DNA from: Actinomycetota bacterium
Lineage (GTDB): Bacteria; Actinomycetota; Thermoleophilia; Solirubrobacterales; Solirubrobacteraceae
Reading direction: 5' to 3'
Length of the DNA: 10,110 nucleotides
Assembly: GCA_005883255.1 (NCBI GenBank)
Contig: VAXS01000200.1
Coordinates: forward strand, 1-10,110
The position numbers and the translations under genes are program-made. Under the pieces are notes generated by a model. The model was not told where the DNA came from and did not search any database. It was given only the letters and a program-made list of their open reading frames with translations. Below are positions 1-6,722 of the stretch, piece after piece (position 1 is the stretch's first letter; the number at the start of each line of letters is the position of its first letter).

Positions 1-395
1 GCTTCGTCCTCTTCTACTTCCTGGGCGGGCTGGCTGCGCTCTGGCTGCAGGTTGCGGTCTCGCCAGACTCGACCGCGCCCACGATCGGCGCGTCGGGGGC
101 GATCGCCGCCGTGCTGGGGGGCTACATCCTCTTGTATCCGCGCGCGCGGGTCCTCACGTTGGTCTTCATCATCTTCTTCGTCACGGTGATCGAGCTGCCC
201 GCTGTCTTCGTGCTCGCCCTGTGGTTCCTCGAGCAGGTCTACTTCGGCGCAGCCAACCTCACCAACCCCACGGGCGGCGGCGGAGGGGTCGCGTACTGGG
301 CGCACATCGGGGGCTTCGGCTTCGGGCTGGCGCTGATCAGGCTGTTCGCGACGCGCCGCGACAAGCAGATACCGCCGCGCATCCCGGTTTACTGA
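1..395 (+). CDS. Rhomboid family intramembrane serine protease, 3' part
   Basis: This is the C-terminal 130 residues of a rhomboid protease; the start lies before the window and the frame is open from base 3. Rhomboids cleave transmembrane helices inside the membrane with a Ser-His dyad. The GASGA motif carries the nucleophile serine (codon 93-95). The motif AYWAHIGGFGFG carries the catalytic histidine (codon 303-305) and the glycine-rich helix face that packs against it. Hydrophobic segments before GASG, after it (YPRARVLTLVFIIFFVTVI, ELPAVFVLALWFL) and around the His match the last helices of the six-helix core. A glycine-rich loop precedes the His helix. The protein ends with a short basic tail. 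The next gene starts 4 nt after the stop, so the two are probably cotranscribed. The family call is firm; the natural substrate cannot be read from the sequence. Confidence 0.93.
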   Translation, partial: FVLFYFLGGLAALWLQVAVSPDSTAPTIGASGAIAAVLGGYILLYPRARVLTLVFIIFFVTVIELPAVFVLALWFLEQVYFGAANLTNPTGGGGGVAYWAHIGGFGFGLALIRLFATRRDKQIPPRIPVY

Positions 396-399
396 CCCG

Positions 400-573
400 G
401 TGCGCCAGGTCGTCCTCCTCGTCGTGCTGGTGGCGATCGTCGGGCTGGCCTACCTGACGCTCGCGGCGGTGGCCAACGGCGGCTTCGACATCCTCACCGT
501 GCTGTCGCTGCTGGTCCTCGCCCTGTTCGCATTTGGAATCGTGGGTGCGTTGATTCATCCTCCCCAGGAGTGA
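400..573 (+). CDS. Small two-helix membrane protein, 57 aa
   Basis: This short gene uses a GTG start 4 nt after the rhomboid stop and ends in a TGA that overlaps the GTG of the next gene. The product begins MRQVVLLVVLVAIVGLAYL and ends GALIHPPQE. It has two hydrophobic stretches, about residues 3-24 and 31-53, joined by a short loop (AVANGGFD), so a hairpin in the membrane is likely. The codons keep the strong third-position GC bias of the neighbours and the frame fills the gap exactly, which supports a real gene. No Shine-Dalgarno is visible, so translation is probably coupled to the rhomboid gene. I do not recognise a family. Its place between a membrane protease and a cell-wall enzyme suggests an envelope role, but that is inference. 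Confidence 0.7.
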   Translation: MRQVVLLVVLVAIVGLAYLTLAAVANGGFDILTVLSLLVLALFAFGIVGALIHPPQE

Positions 574-1556
574 GCCTTCGACTCACGCTGGCAGTCCTGG
601 CGCTGCTGATCGCCGGCGGTGCGGTGGCGCTCCGCGTGGGCGAGGGCGGCGGTGGCGGCAGCCACGCGGCGGTGCCTGCCGCCGCGCCGAAGCCCCGCCC
701 TCTCCCCCCGCCCCCTTACGGGGCCGGCGCGGCGCCGGTCCGGGTGAGCATGCGCTTCAAGCATCCCCCGCGCAGCGGCGAGCTGTTCGACCTGCGCACC
801 GGCCGGGTGCTGTGGAGCCGCCTGCCCACCCGCGGGCAGCCGGTCGCCAGCCTGGCGAAGATGATGACCGCGATCGTCGTCGCCGACCGGTCGCGCGACT
901 CCGAGCTCGTGTACGTGAGCCGGCGGGCCCGGGCCGAGCCCGGCTCCGCGGTGGGCCTGCTGCCGCCCCACCGGCGGGTGTCGCTGCGGCTGCTGCTCTA
1001 CGGCCTGCTGCTCCCGTCCGGCAACGACGCCGCCGTGGCGCTGGCCGAGCACGTGGCCGGCTCCGTCCCCCGCTTCGTGGCGCTCATGAACGCCGAGGGC
1101 CGCCGGCTGGGCCTGCGCTGCTCGCACTTCTCGTCGCCCGACGGCTACCAGGACGCGGGCAACCGCTCGTGCGCCCGCGACCTGGCGGTGCTGGCGCGCG
1201 AGGTCCTGCGCCGCCCGCGGCTGGCCCGCATCGTGCGCACGCGCTACATCTCGTTCCCGTCGCTGCTGCCCCACATCGCCAAGGTGCACGGTCACAAGAA
1301 GACCGTGTGGAAGCCGGGACGGCTGTACCTGGCCAGCCACAACCCGCTCCTGCTGGACCGCTATCCCGGCGCGACCGGCATCAAGACCGGGTTCACCGAC
1401 GGGGCGGGCCGCTGCCTGGTGGGGACGGCCCGGCGGGGTCGCCTGGAGCTCGGCGTGGTGCTCCTGCACTCGCCCGACCCCGGCGGCCAGGCCGTGCGGA
1501 TCCTCAACCGCGGCTTTGCGGCGCTGCGCCGCGCCGGCGCCGCCCCGGCGCGGTAG
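570..1556 (+). CDS. D-alanyl-D-alanine carboxypeptidase (peptidase S11, PBP5-like)
   Basis: This 328-residue protein belongs to the low-molecular-weight penicillin-binding proteins that trim the terminal D-Ala from peptidoglycan stem peptides outside the membrane. The three active-site motifs are present and in order: SLAK (Ser94 nucleophile, Lys97), SGN (150-152) and KTG (272-274). Residues 1-22 form a signal peptide or membrane anchor (LTLAVLALLIAGGAVAL). They are followed by a Gly/Pro-rich linker to about residue 57. The catalytic domain fills the rest. There is no C-terminal PBP5-type beta domain or membrane helix, so the N-terminal segment may be the only anchor. The GTG start at 570 overlaps the upstream stop (GTGA), and an AGGAG abuts it with almost no spacing, which points to translational coupling. 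A later start would remove the export signal. Confidence 0.93.
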   Translation: MSLRLTLAVLALLIAGGAVALRVGEGGGGGSHAAVPAAAPKPRPLPPPPYGAGAAPVRVSMRFKHPPRSGELFDLRTGRVLWSRLPTRGQPVASLAKMMTAIVVADRSRDSELVYVSRRARAEPGSAVGLLPPHRRVSLRLLLYGLLLPSGNDAAVALAEHVAGSVPRFVALMNAEGRRLGLRCSHFSSPDGYQDAGNRSCARDLAVLAREVLRRPRLARIVRTRYISFPSLLPHIAKVHGHKKTVWKPGRLYLASHNPLLLDRYPGATGIKTGFTDGAGRCLVGTARRGRLELGVVLLHSPDPGGQAVRILNRGFAALRRAGAAPAR

Positions 1557-1588
1557 GGTTCCCGCCGTCGCCAGTTGGCCAGCCAGCC

Positions 1589-1601
1589 AGGAGGAGCCGT
1601 G
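1589..1601 (+). promoter_or_regulatory. Ribosome binding site deciding the GTG start at 1599
   Basis: AGGAGGAG at 1589-1596 is followed by CC and the GTG at 1599-1601. This strong Shine-Dalgarno selects GTG 1599 as the start of the first acyl-CoA dehydrogenase, not the in-frame TTG at 1575, which lies upstream of the site. It also shows that translation initiation of this gene is intact although the gene body is broken. Confidence 0.75.
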
Positions 1602-2682
1602 GACCTCAAGGACACCGCCGAGCAGGCCGCGTACCGCGAGCGCGTGCGGACGTGGCTGGAGGAGCACCGCGCCGAGGCGCCCGCGCTGCGCGGAGAGGAC
1701 GCCATCGAGGACGAGGACGAGCGGATCGCCGCGCACCGCGCCTGGCAGCGCCGGCTGGCCGAGGCCGGCTTCGTGGGCATCACCTGGCCCGAGGAGTACG
1801 GCGGCCAGGGGCTGGGCCCGCTCGAGCAGGTCATCTTCAACCAGGAGCTCAACCGGCTCGGGCTGCCGGGCATCATCGACACCATCGGCGTGGGCATGCT
1901 GGGACCGACGATCATCGCCCATGGCTCCGAGGAGCAGAAGCAGCGCTACCTGGCGCCGATGCTTCACGCCGACGAGGTCTGGTGCCAGCTGTTCTCGGAG
2001 CCGGCGGCCGGCTCCGGGCCTGACGATGTTCGTGGTGCCCATGGACGCCGAGGGCGTGACGGTCCGGGGGCTGCGCCAGATCTCCGGCGAGGCCGAGTTC
2101 AACGAGGTGTTCTTCGACGACGTCCGCCTCGACCCCGACGCGACGGTGGGTCCGGTGAACGGCGGCTGGGGCGTGGCGATGACCACGCTGATGTTCGAGC
2201 GCCTGACCATCGGCGGCGGCGCCGAGGGGATGGGCTACCGGGCCGACCGCTTCGCGGCCGCGATCGCCGCCGACGCGGTGGCCGCCGCCGACCCGGAGGT
2301 GCGCGCGCGGCTGGGCCGCGTGTCCAGCGAGCTGCTGTCGATCCGCTTCACCGGCTATCGCATGCTCACCGCGCTGCAGCGGGGCCAGATCCCGGGTCCC
2401 GAGGCCGGGCTGTCGAAGGTCACCCTGGTCAACGCCGGGATCGCCGCCCTAGACCTGGTGACCGACGTGGTCGGGCCCGACGCGCTGCAGGACGGCACCG
2501 ACTGGTCGTATCTGACGTCGTTCCTGCCCGGGCTGAAGTCCGCGGGCGGGACCGAGGAGATCCTGCGCAACACCGTGGGCGAGCGGGTCCTGGGGCTCCC
2601 GCCGGAGCCGCGTCTGGACAAGGGGGTCCCGTTCAGCGAGCTGCGCGCCCGGGAGCGCGAGGCCGCCGGGGCGACGCCGTGA
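1599..2682 (+). pseudogene. Acyl-CoA dehydrogenase with internal deletion and frameshift
   Basis: Two frames together encode one acyl-CoA dehydrogenase, a flavoenzyme that forms the alpha,beta double bond of acyl-CoA. The first part (frame of 1599) runs 140 residues from VDLKDTAEQAAYRERVRTW to LFSEPAAGSG and covers the N-terminal helical domain. At about 2016-2020 homology jumps to another frame at GLTMFVVPMDAEG and continues to the TGA at 2680-2682, covering the end of the beta-domain and the C-terminal helices, including GGTEEILRNTVGERVLGLP. Family members have roughly 45-50 more residues between the SEPGAGSD-type motif and the GLTMFVVPM-type motif, including the W-(I/T)-(S/T) flavin-contact strand. 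Those are absent, so the lesion is a deletion plus frameshift. The total length of 1084 nt is not a multiple of three. The enzyme should be inactive as read. True gene decay and a sequencing or assembly collapse cannot be separated here. Confidence 0.85.
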
Positions 2683-3818
2683 ACTTCGAGCTCTCCGACG
2701 AGCAGGAGGCGCTGCGCGAGGCCGCCCGCGGGGCGCTGTCCCGCCACGAGACGTTGGCGGCCGCCCGGGCGGCGGCGGACGGCGGCGAGCGCCTCGACCT
2801 GTGGGACGTGGCCCGCGAGATGGGCTGGCCGGGGCTGCTGGTGGACGAGGAGCGCGGGGGTGCCGGGCTGGGCGCGCTGGACGCGATGCTGGTGATGGCG
2901 GAGTGCGGGCGCGTGCTGGCCTCGGTCCCGCTGCTGGGACACGTGCCGGCCACCGCGCTGCTGGACGGCGCGCCGGATGCCGACCCCCAGCTGCTGCGCG
3001 CGCTGGCCGAGGGCGAGCGCCGCGCGGCACTGGTCCCGGCCCAGCCGCCGGGCGATCGCCACGCCGAATGGACGGTCGACGCCGTGCAGGGACAGGGGCG
3101 GCCGGCCGCTCCCACTGTCGACGCCGACGGCGCGGTCACCGGAGCCGTGGCCTGGGTCCCGGACGCGCCGGGCGCGGACGTGCTGGTGGTGGTGGGCACC
3201 GATCCGGAGGGCGCGCCCCGCGCGGTGCTGGTGGACGCCGGCGCCGCGGGCGTGACCGTGGCGGAGGTGCGCCGCTACGACTTCACCCGCCTGCTCGGCC
3301 ACGTGCGCCTGGAGGGAGCGCCCGGCCAGGCGCTCGACGTGGACGAGGACGCGCTGCGCGCCGCCTGGTTCCTGGCGCAGGCGCTGATCGCCGCCGAGTC
3401 GCTGGGCTCGGTGGAGGCCGCGCTGGAGAGCTCGGTGGCCTACGCCAAGGAGCGGTACACGTTCGGGCGGCCGATCGGCTCCTACCAGGCGATCAAGCAC
3501 GGGCTCACGGAGGTCCTGCGCCGGCTCGAGAACGCCCGCTCGCTGCTCTACTACGCCGGCTGGGCCCGCCAGGACGCGCCCCGCGAGTTCCCGCTGGCCG
3601 CCAGCGCGGCGCGCACCGCCGCCGGCGAGGCGCTCGACCACGCCACCCGGGAGATGATCTCCGTGTTCGGCGGCATCGGCGCCACCTGGGAGCACGACGC
3701 CCCCTACTTCTTCCGCCGCGCCCAGCTCTCGGACCGGCTGCTGGGCGGGACCGACGGCAGCGCCGACCGCGTGGCCGGCGAGCTCCTGGCGCAGGCGCGA
3801 GCCGAGGCCGCGTCGTAG
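2679..3818 (+). CDS. Acyl-CoA dehydrogenase, second subunit-like (379 aa)
   Basis: The product begins MNFELSDEQEALREAARGAL, the usual N-terminus of the family, and is full length at 379 residues. The helical N-domain covers about 1-115 and the beta-domain about 120-220. The latter is reduced, with VTGAVAWVPDAPGADVLVVV (153-172). The C-terminal helical domain (about 225-379) contains YAKERYTFGRPIGSYQAIKH (255-274) and the flavin-contacting GGIGATWEHDAPYFFRRA (331-348). The divergent beta-domain and the tandem position resemble the second member of actinobacterial heteromeric pairs such as FadE26/FadE27. A partnership with the upstream gene is therefore likely but inferred. The GTG start overlaps the upstream TGA (GTGA) without a Shine-Dalgarno, so translation is probably coupled. 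The upstream frameshift accidentally places ribosomes in this gene's own frame, since the first-part frame reads open into 2679. The acyl substrate is unknown. Confidence 0.88.
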   Translation: MNFELSDEQEALREAARGALSRHETLAAARAAADGGERLDLWDVAREMGWPGLLVDEERGGAGLGALDAMLVMAECGRVLASVPLLGHVPATALLDGAPDADPQLLRALAEGERRAALVPAQPPGDRHAEWTVDAVQGQGRPAAPTVDADGAVTGAVAWVPDAPGADVLVVVGTDPEGAPRAVLVDAGAAGVTVAEVRRYDFTRLLGHVRLEGAPGQALDVDEDALRAAWFLAQALIAAESLGSVEAALESSVAYAKERYTFGRPIGSYQAIKHGLTEVLRRLENARSLLYYAGWARQDAPREFPLAASAARTAAGEALDHATREMISVFGGIGATWEHDAPYFFRRAQLSDRLLGGTDGSADRVAGELLAQARAEAAS

Positions 3819-3822
3819 CGCG

Positions 3823-4635
3823 CTAACGGTCCAGCGTACGCTCGGCGATCCGCGTCCAGGCCGGGAGCAGCAGGCTGCGCGGCACCAGGCGCCCGGCCTG
3901 GGCCACCGCGTTCTGCGCGAGCCCGGGGAAGACCATGCGCCGGCCCGCCACCATCCCCTCGATCCCCGCGCGCGCCACCTCGGCCGCGGACTGCGCCATG
4001 AAGCCGGGCAGCCGGCCCTCGAGGTCCCCTACCCCGGCGACCTGGCTGAACTCGGTGGCCACGGGCCCCGGGCACAGCACGGTCATCGAGACGCCGGTGC
4101 CCGCCAGCTCGGACGCCACCGCCTCGGAGAACGAGTTCACGAACCCCTTGGTGGCCGCGTAGGTGGCGTTGTGCGGCTGCGGCTGGAACCCGGCCAGTGA
4201 GCCCACGTTCAGCACCGCGCCGCTTCCCCGCCGCACCATGTCGGGCAGGAAGGCGGCGGTGAGCTCGTGCAGCGCCACCACGTTGACCCGGACCATCGCG
4301 ATCTCGCTCTCGGCGGGGAGCTCGTGGAAGCGCCCGAACGAGCCGTAGCCGGCGTTGTTGCACAGCACGTCGATCCGGCGCTCGCCCGCGCGCAGGGCCT
4401 CGATCAGGCGCGCCCGGGCGGCATCGTCGGCCAGGTCGCAGTCGTGGACCTCGACTCCGATGCCGTGGCGCGCGCGCAGCTCCTCGCCCAGCGCGTCCAG
4501 CCGCTCGCGCCGGCGGGCCACCAGCGTCAGGCCGTGGCCGCGGGCCGCCAGCTGGCGCGCCAGCTCGGTCCCGATGCCGGCCGAGGCGCCGGTGATCAGG
4601 CAGGTGGCGGAGGGATCGGGAGCCGGGAGGGCCAT
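3823..4635 (-). CDS. Short-chain dehydrogenase/reductase (classical SDR)
   Basis: This 270-residue protein is a classical NAD(P)-dependent oxidoreductase with one Rossmann domain. Visible motifs are TGASAGIG (15-22, dinucleotide binding), NNAG (93-96), Asn118, Ser146 and YAATK (Tyr159, Lys163), which form the catalytic tetrad, and PG (189-190) after the sixth strand. Arginines after the second strand (VARRRERLD, 39-47) favour NADP(H), by family rule. The C-terminal part (GRRMVFPGLAQNAVAQAGRL) resembles SDRs acting on lipids or acyl groups, but the substrate is not known. The ATG at 4635 is chosen because the Rossmann fold begins right after it; the open frame further upstream runs through the divergent tRNA gene and is not coding. 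The gene ends 4 nt from the converging acyl-CoA dehydrogenase, leaving no room for a separate terminator. Confidence 0.92.
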   Translation of the reverse strand: MALPAPDPSATCLITGASAGIGTELARQLAARGHGLTLVARRRERLDALGEELRARHGIGVEVHDCDLADDAARARLIEALRAGERRIDVLCNNAGYGSFGRFHELPAESEIAMVRVNVVALHELTAAFLPDMVRRGSGAVLNVGSLAGFQPQPHNATYAATKGFVNSFSEAVASELAGTGVSMTVLCPGPVATEFSQVAGVGDLEGRLPGFMAQSAAEVARAGIEGMVAGRRMVFPGLAQNAVAQAGRLVPRSLLLPAWTRIAERTLDR

Positions 4636-4658
4636 CGGGCCGGGGACCCTACCCGCAG

Positions 4659-4664
4659 TACACT
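4659..4664 (+). promoter_or_regulatory. Possible -10 element for tRNA-Ala
   Basis: TACACT lies 13 nt before the tRNA 5' end, a suitable distance for a sigma70-type -10 box with a short leader. No convincing -35 hexamer is seen 16-18 nt upstream. The 42-nt gap also has to hold the promoter for the divergent dehydrogenase. Weak call. Confidence 0.25.
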
Positions 4665-4677
4665 CGAACCGCTCCCT

Positions 4678-4750
4678 GGGGCCATAGCTCAGTTGGGAGA
4701 GCGCGGGCTTTGCAAGCCCGAGGTCGCCGGTTCGATCCCGGCTGGCTCCA
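4678..4750 (+). tRNA. tRNA-Ala (anticodon UGC)
   Basis: The 73-nt cloverleaf folds completely. The acceptor stem GGGGCCA pairs with TGGCTCC, including the G3:U70 wobble that is the alanine identity element. The D stem is GCTC/GAGC. The anticodon stem CGGGC/GCCCG encloses the loop TTTGCAA, with anticodon TGC at 34-36. The T stem GCCGG/CCGGC holds the loop TTCGATC. The discriminator base is A. The CCA end is not encoded (CTT follows), so it must be added after transcription. It stands alone, between a divergent dehydrogenase and a transporter operon, and not inside an rRNA operon. Confidence 0.97.
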
Positions 4751-4796
4751 CTTCCGCGGGCGGATTTGACGGCCCGGCGCGGGGTATATGGACGCC

Positions 4797-4812
4797 GGGA
4801 GGATTTCGCGTG
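4797..4812 (+). promoter_or_regulatory. Ribosome binding site for the GTG start at 4810
   Basis: GGGAGGA at 4797-4803 is followed by 6 nt and GTG at 4810. This spacing supports GTG 4810 over the in-frame ATG at 4819, which has purines directly against it. Confidence 0.65.
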
Positions 4813-5073
4813 AGGGAGATGGAGCCCGGCCGTCCGAGCGGCGGATCCACGGGGATCGGCGACAGTGAGCGAGCGCGCCGTGCCCGCGCCGGGACCGGGT
4901 CGCGGCTGTGGTACCTGCTGCTGCTGGCGCCGTTCGTCGGACTGCTGTGGGTCCCGTTCTATGCCGACGCCCATCCGCGGCTGTTCGGCTTCCCGTTCTT
5001 CTACTGGTACCAGTTCGCCTGGGTCCCGGCGACCGCGCTCCTCACCTGGTTCGTGTTGCGGAGGGTGCGATGA
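4810..5073 (+). CDS. DUF3311 small membrane protein, transporter partner
   Basis: The product has 87 residues. The first 33 or so are hydrophilic and basic (RARRARAGTGSR). Two membrane helices follow: WYLLLLAPFVGLLWVPF (34-50) and FYWYQFAWVPATALLTWFVL (64-83). The segment between them, ending LFGFPFFYWYQFAWVP, is the hallmark of the DUF3311 family. These small proteins are commonly encoded directly before sodium:solute symporters and are thought to be accessory subunits, though their exact role is not established. Here the stop overlaps the symporter ATG (ATGA at 5070-5073), so the two are translationally coupled. The N-terminal extension is longer than in typical short members, but the good ribosome binding site supports it. 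A start at the ATG at 4819 would shorten it by three residues. Confidence 0.85.
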   Translation: MREMEPGRPSGGSTGIGDSERARRARAGTGSRLWYLLLLAPFVGLLWVPFYADAHPRLFGFPFFYWYQFAWVPATALLTWFVLRRVR

Positions 5074-6659
5074 TCGCCACGTCGGTCAACGGCGTCGCCC
5101 TGGCGGTGTTCGTCGTCCTGTTCGCGTTCGTGACCGTCATGGGCTTCGTGGCCGCGCGCTGGCGGCGTGGCGACCTCGGCGTCCTCAACGAGTGGGGCCT
5201 CGGCGGCCGCCGGTTCGGGTCGGTGGTGACGTGGTTCCTGCTGGGCGGCGACGTCTACACCGCCTACACCTTCATCGCCGTCCCGGCGCTGGTGTTCGCG
5301 ATCGGCGCCCAGGGCTTCTTCGCCCTTCCCTACACGATCATCGTCTATCCGGTCGTCTTCATCCTGATGCCGCGCCTGTGGGCGGTGGCCAGCAAGCACG
5401 GCTACGTGACGCCCGCCGACTTCGTGAAGGGCCGCTACGGCAGCTCCACCCTGGGCTTGACCACGGCGCTCACCGGCCTGCTGGCCACGATGCCGTACAT
5501 CGCGCTGCAGCTGATCGGCATCCGCGTGGTGATCGCGGCGATGGGGATCAAGGGAGACTGGCCGCTGATCAGCGCGTTCGTGATCCTGGCCGCCTACACG
5601 TACCAGAGCGGCCTGCGCGCCCCGGCGCTGATCTCGATCGTCAAGGACACGCTCATCTACGTGACGATCCTGGTGGCGGTCATCTACATCCCCATCAAGC
5701 TCGGGGGCTACGGCAAGATCTTCGACGCCGCCGGCAATGCGCTGCCGCACAAGACCGGGCCCACCGGCAAGCCGGGGGCGCTCATCCCCGGGAACGACGC
5801 CGCCTATGGCGCCTACGCCACGCTGGCCCTGGGGTCGGCGCTGGCGCTGTTCATGTACCCGCACGTCATCACCGGGGTCCTGAGCGCGAAGGGTCGCAAC
5901 GTCATCCGGCGCAACGCCACCATCCTGCCCGCCTACACGTTCCTCCTCGGGCTGATCGCGCTGCTGGGCTACATGGCGATCGCCGCCGGGATCAAGCCCT
6001 CGAGCCCCAACTCCGTTGTGCCGGACCTGTTCGTCAAGTACTTCCCGTCGTGGTTCGAGGGCTTCGCGTTCGCCGCCATCGCCATCGGGGCACTTGTGCC
6101 CGCCGCGATCATGTCGATCGCCGCCGCGAACCTGTTCACGCGCAACGTCTACCGGGAGTACATCCGACCGCAGGCGTCGGACGCCGAGGAGTCGCAGGTG
6201 GCCAAGCTGGCGTCGCTGGTGGTGAAGGGCGGGGCACTGGCGTTCATCCTCGCGCTCCCCACCAAGTACGCGATCGACCTCCAGCTGCTGGGCGGGGTGT
6301 GGGTCCTGCAGACGCTGCCGGCGATCGTCGGCGGGCTGCTCACGCGCTGGCTGCACCGCTGGGCGCTGCTGGCGGGCTGGGCCGCGGGGATGGCGACCGG
6401 GACGCTGATGGCCGTCGACCTCGACTTCAAGTCGTCCGTGTACCAGCTGAACATCTTCGGGACGAGCATCACAGCCTACGAGGCGATCTTCGCCTTCGTC
6501 CTCAACGTGGTGGTCTCGGTGGCGCTGACGCTGCTCTTCGACCTGCTCCGGGTGCGCCGGGGAGCCGACGAGACCGCGGCTTCGGAATACGAGGAGCGCG
6601 GCGACGAGCCCACCGCACAGCCCCCCGCCGAGCAGGCGCCCGCCCTGGCGCGCGGTTGA
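5070..6659 (+). CDS. Sodium:solute symporter (SSS family), MctP-like
   Basis: This 529-residue protein has about 13 membrane helices and belongs to the SSS/SLC5 family, which moves organic solutes inward with Na+. The early segment EWGLGGRRFG (41-50) followed by WFLLGGDVYTAYTFIAVPA (55-73) matches the core helix with the broken centre. KHGYVTPADFVKGRYG (109-124) is the conserved loop of the family. The region PAAIMSIAAANLFTRNVYRE (344-363) corresponds to the helix that supplies Na+ ligands. The sequence style and the preceding DUF3311 gene resemble MctP-type monocarboxylate/amino-acid permeases, so pyruvate, lactate, acetate or alanine are reasonable substrates; this is inference. A hydrophilic acidic tail (about 496-529) lies after the last helix. 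The ATG overlaps the upstream stop. Glutamate dehydrogenase follows after 63 nt on the same strand. Confidence 0.92.
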   Translation: MIATSVNGVALAVFVVLFAFVTVMGFVAARWRRGDLGVLNEWGLGGRRFGSVVTWFLLGGDVYTAYTFIAVPALVFAIGAQGFFALPYTIIVYPVVFILMPRLWAVASKHGYVTPADFVKGRYGSSTLGLTTALTGLLATMPYIALQLIGIRVVIAAMGIKGDWPLISAFVILAAYTYQSGLRAPALISIVKDTLIYVTILVAVIYIPIKLGGYGKIFDAAGNALPHKTGPTGKPGALIPGNDAAYGAYATLALGSALALFMYPHVITGVLSAKGRNVIRRNATILPAYTFLLGLIALLGYMAIAAGIKPSSPNSVVPDLFVKYFPSWFEGFAFAAIAIGALVPAAIMSIAAANLFTRNVYREYIRPQASDAEESQVAKLASLVVKGGALAFILALPTKYAIDLQLLGGVWVLQTLPAIVGGLLTRWLHRWALLAGWAAGMATGTLMAVDLDFKSSVYQLNIFGTSITAYEAIFAFVLNVVVSVALTLLFDLLRVRRGADETAASEYEERGDEPTAQPPAEQAPALARG

Positions 6660-6681
6660 TCCACCAGGCGGGCCCGCCGGC

Positions 6682-6706
6682 CCTCGCGCGCCCTCGGCGT
6701 GCGAGG
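6682..6706 (+). promoter_or_regulatory. Strong hairpin upstream of glutamate dehydrogenase
   Basis: CCTCGCGCGCC (6682-6692) and GGCGTGCGAGG (6696-6706) form an 11-bp stem with one G-U wobble and a CTC loop. No T-run follows, so it is not a classic terminator. It ends 16 nt before the ATG at 6723, next to the purine-rich ribosome binding region. It could be an mRNA stabiliser at a processing point between transporter and dehydrogenase, a translation control element, or, as DNA, an operator. Confidence 0.45.
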
Positions 6707-6722
6707 ATGGAGAGAGAGGGAG

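Noticed and set aside
1575..1598. TTG at 1575 as start of the first acyl-CoA dehydrogenase
   Set aside because: It lies upstream of the strong ribosome site at 1589-1596, which fits GTG 1599; the family N-terminus also begins near 1599.
555..2210. Open frame of 551 residues on the - strand opposite the carboxypeptidase and first acyl-CoA dehydrogenase
   Set aside because: Composition is Arg/Gly/Ala/His-rich without recognisable domains; the + strand genes carry complete catalytic motifs.
2355..3695. Open frame of 446 residues on the - strand opposite the acyl-CoA dehydrogenase pair
   Set aside because: Same shadow pattern as the other antisense frames; no motif and no ribosome site.
4678..4750. 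tRNA-Ala as attachment site of an integrated element
   Set aside because: No integrase gene and no repeat of the tRNA 3' end is seen in the window; the neighbours are ordinary metabolic genes.
4766..4792. Promoter for the DUF3311 gene: TTGACG (4766-4771) with TATATG or TATGGA near 4785-4792
   Set aside because: The spacer is only 13-15 nt instead of about 17, and the transcript would begin at the ribosome binding site.
4636..4974. N-terminal extension of the SDR upstream of the ATG at 4635
   Set aside because: The extension runs through the tRNA-Ala gene, and the Rossmann fold already begins about 10 residues after the ATG at 4635.
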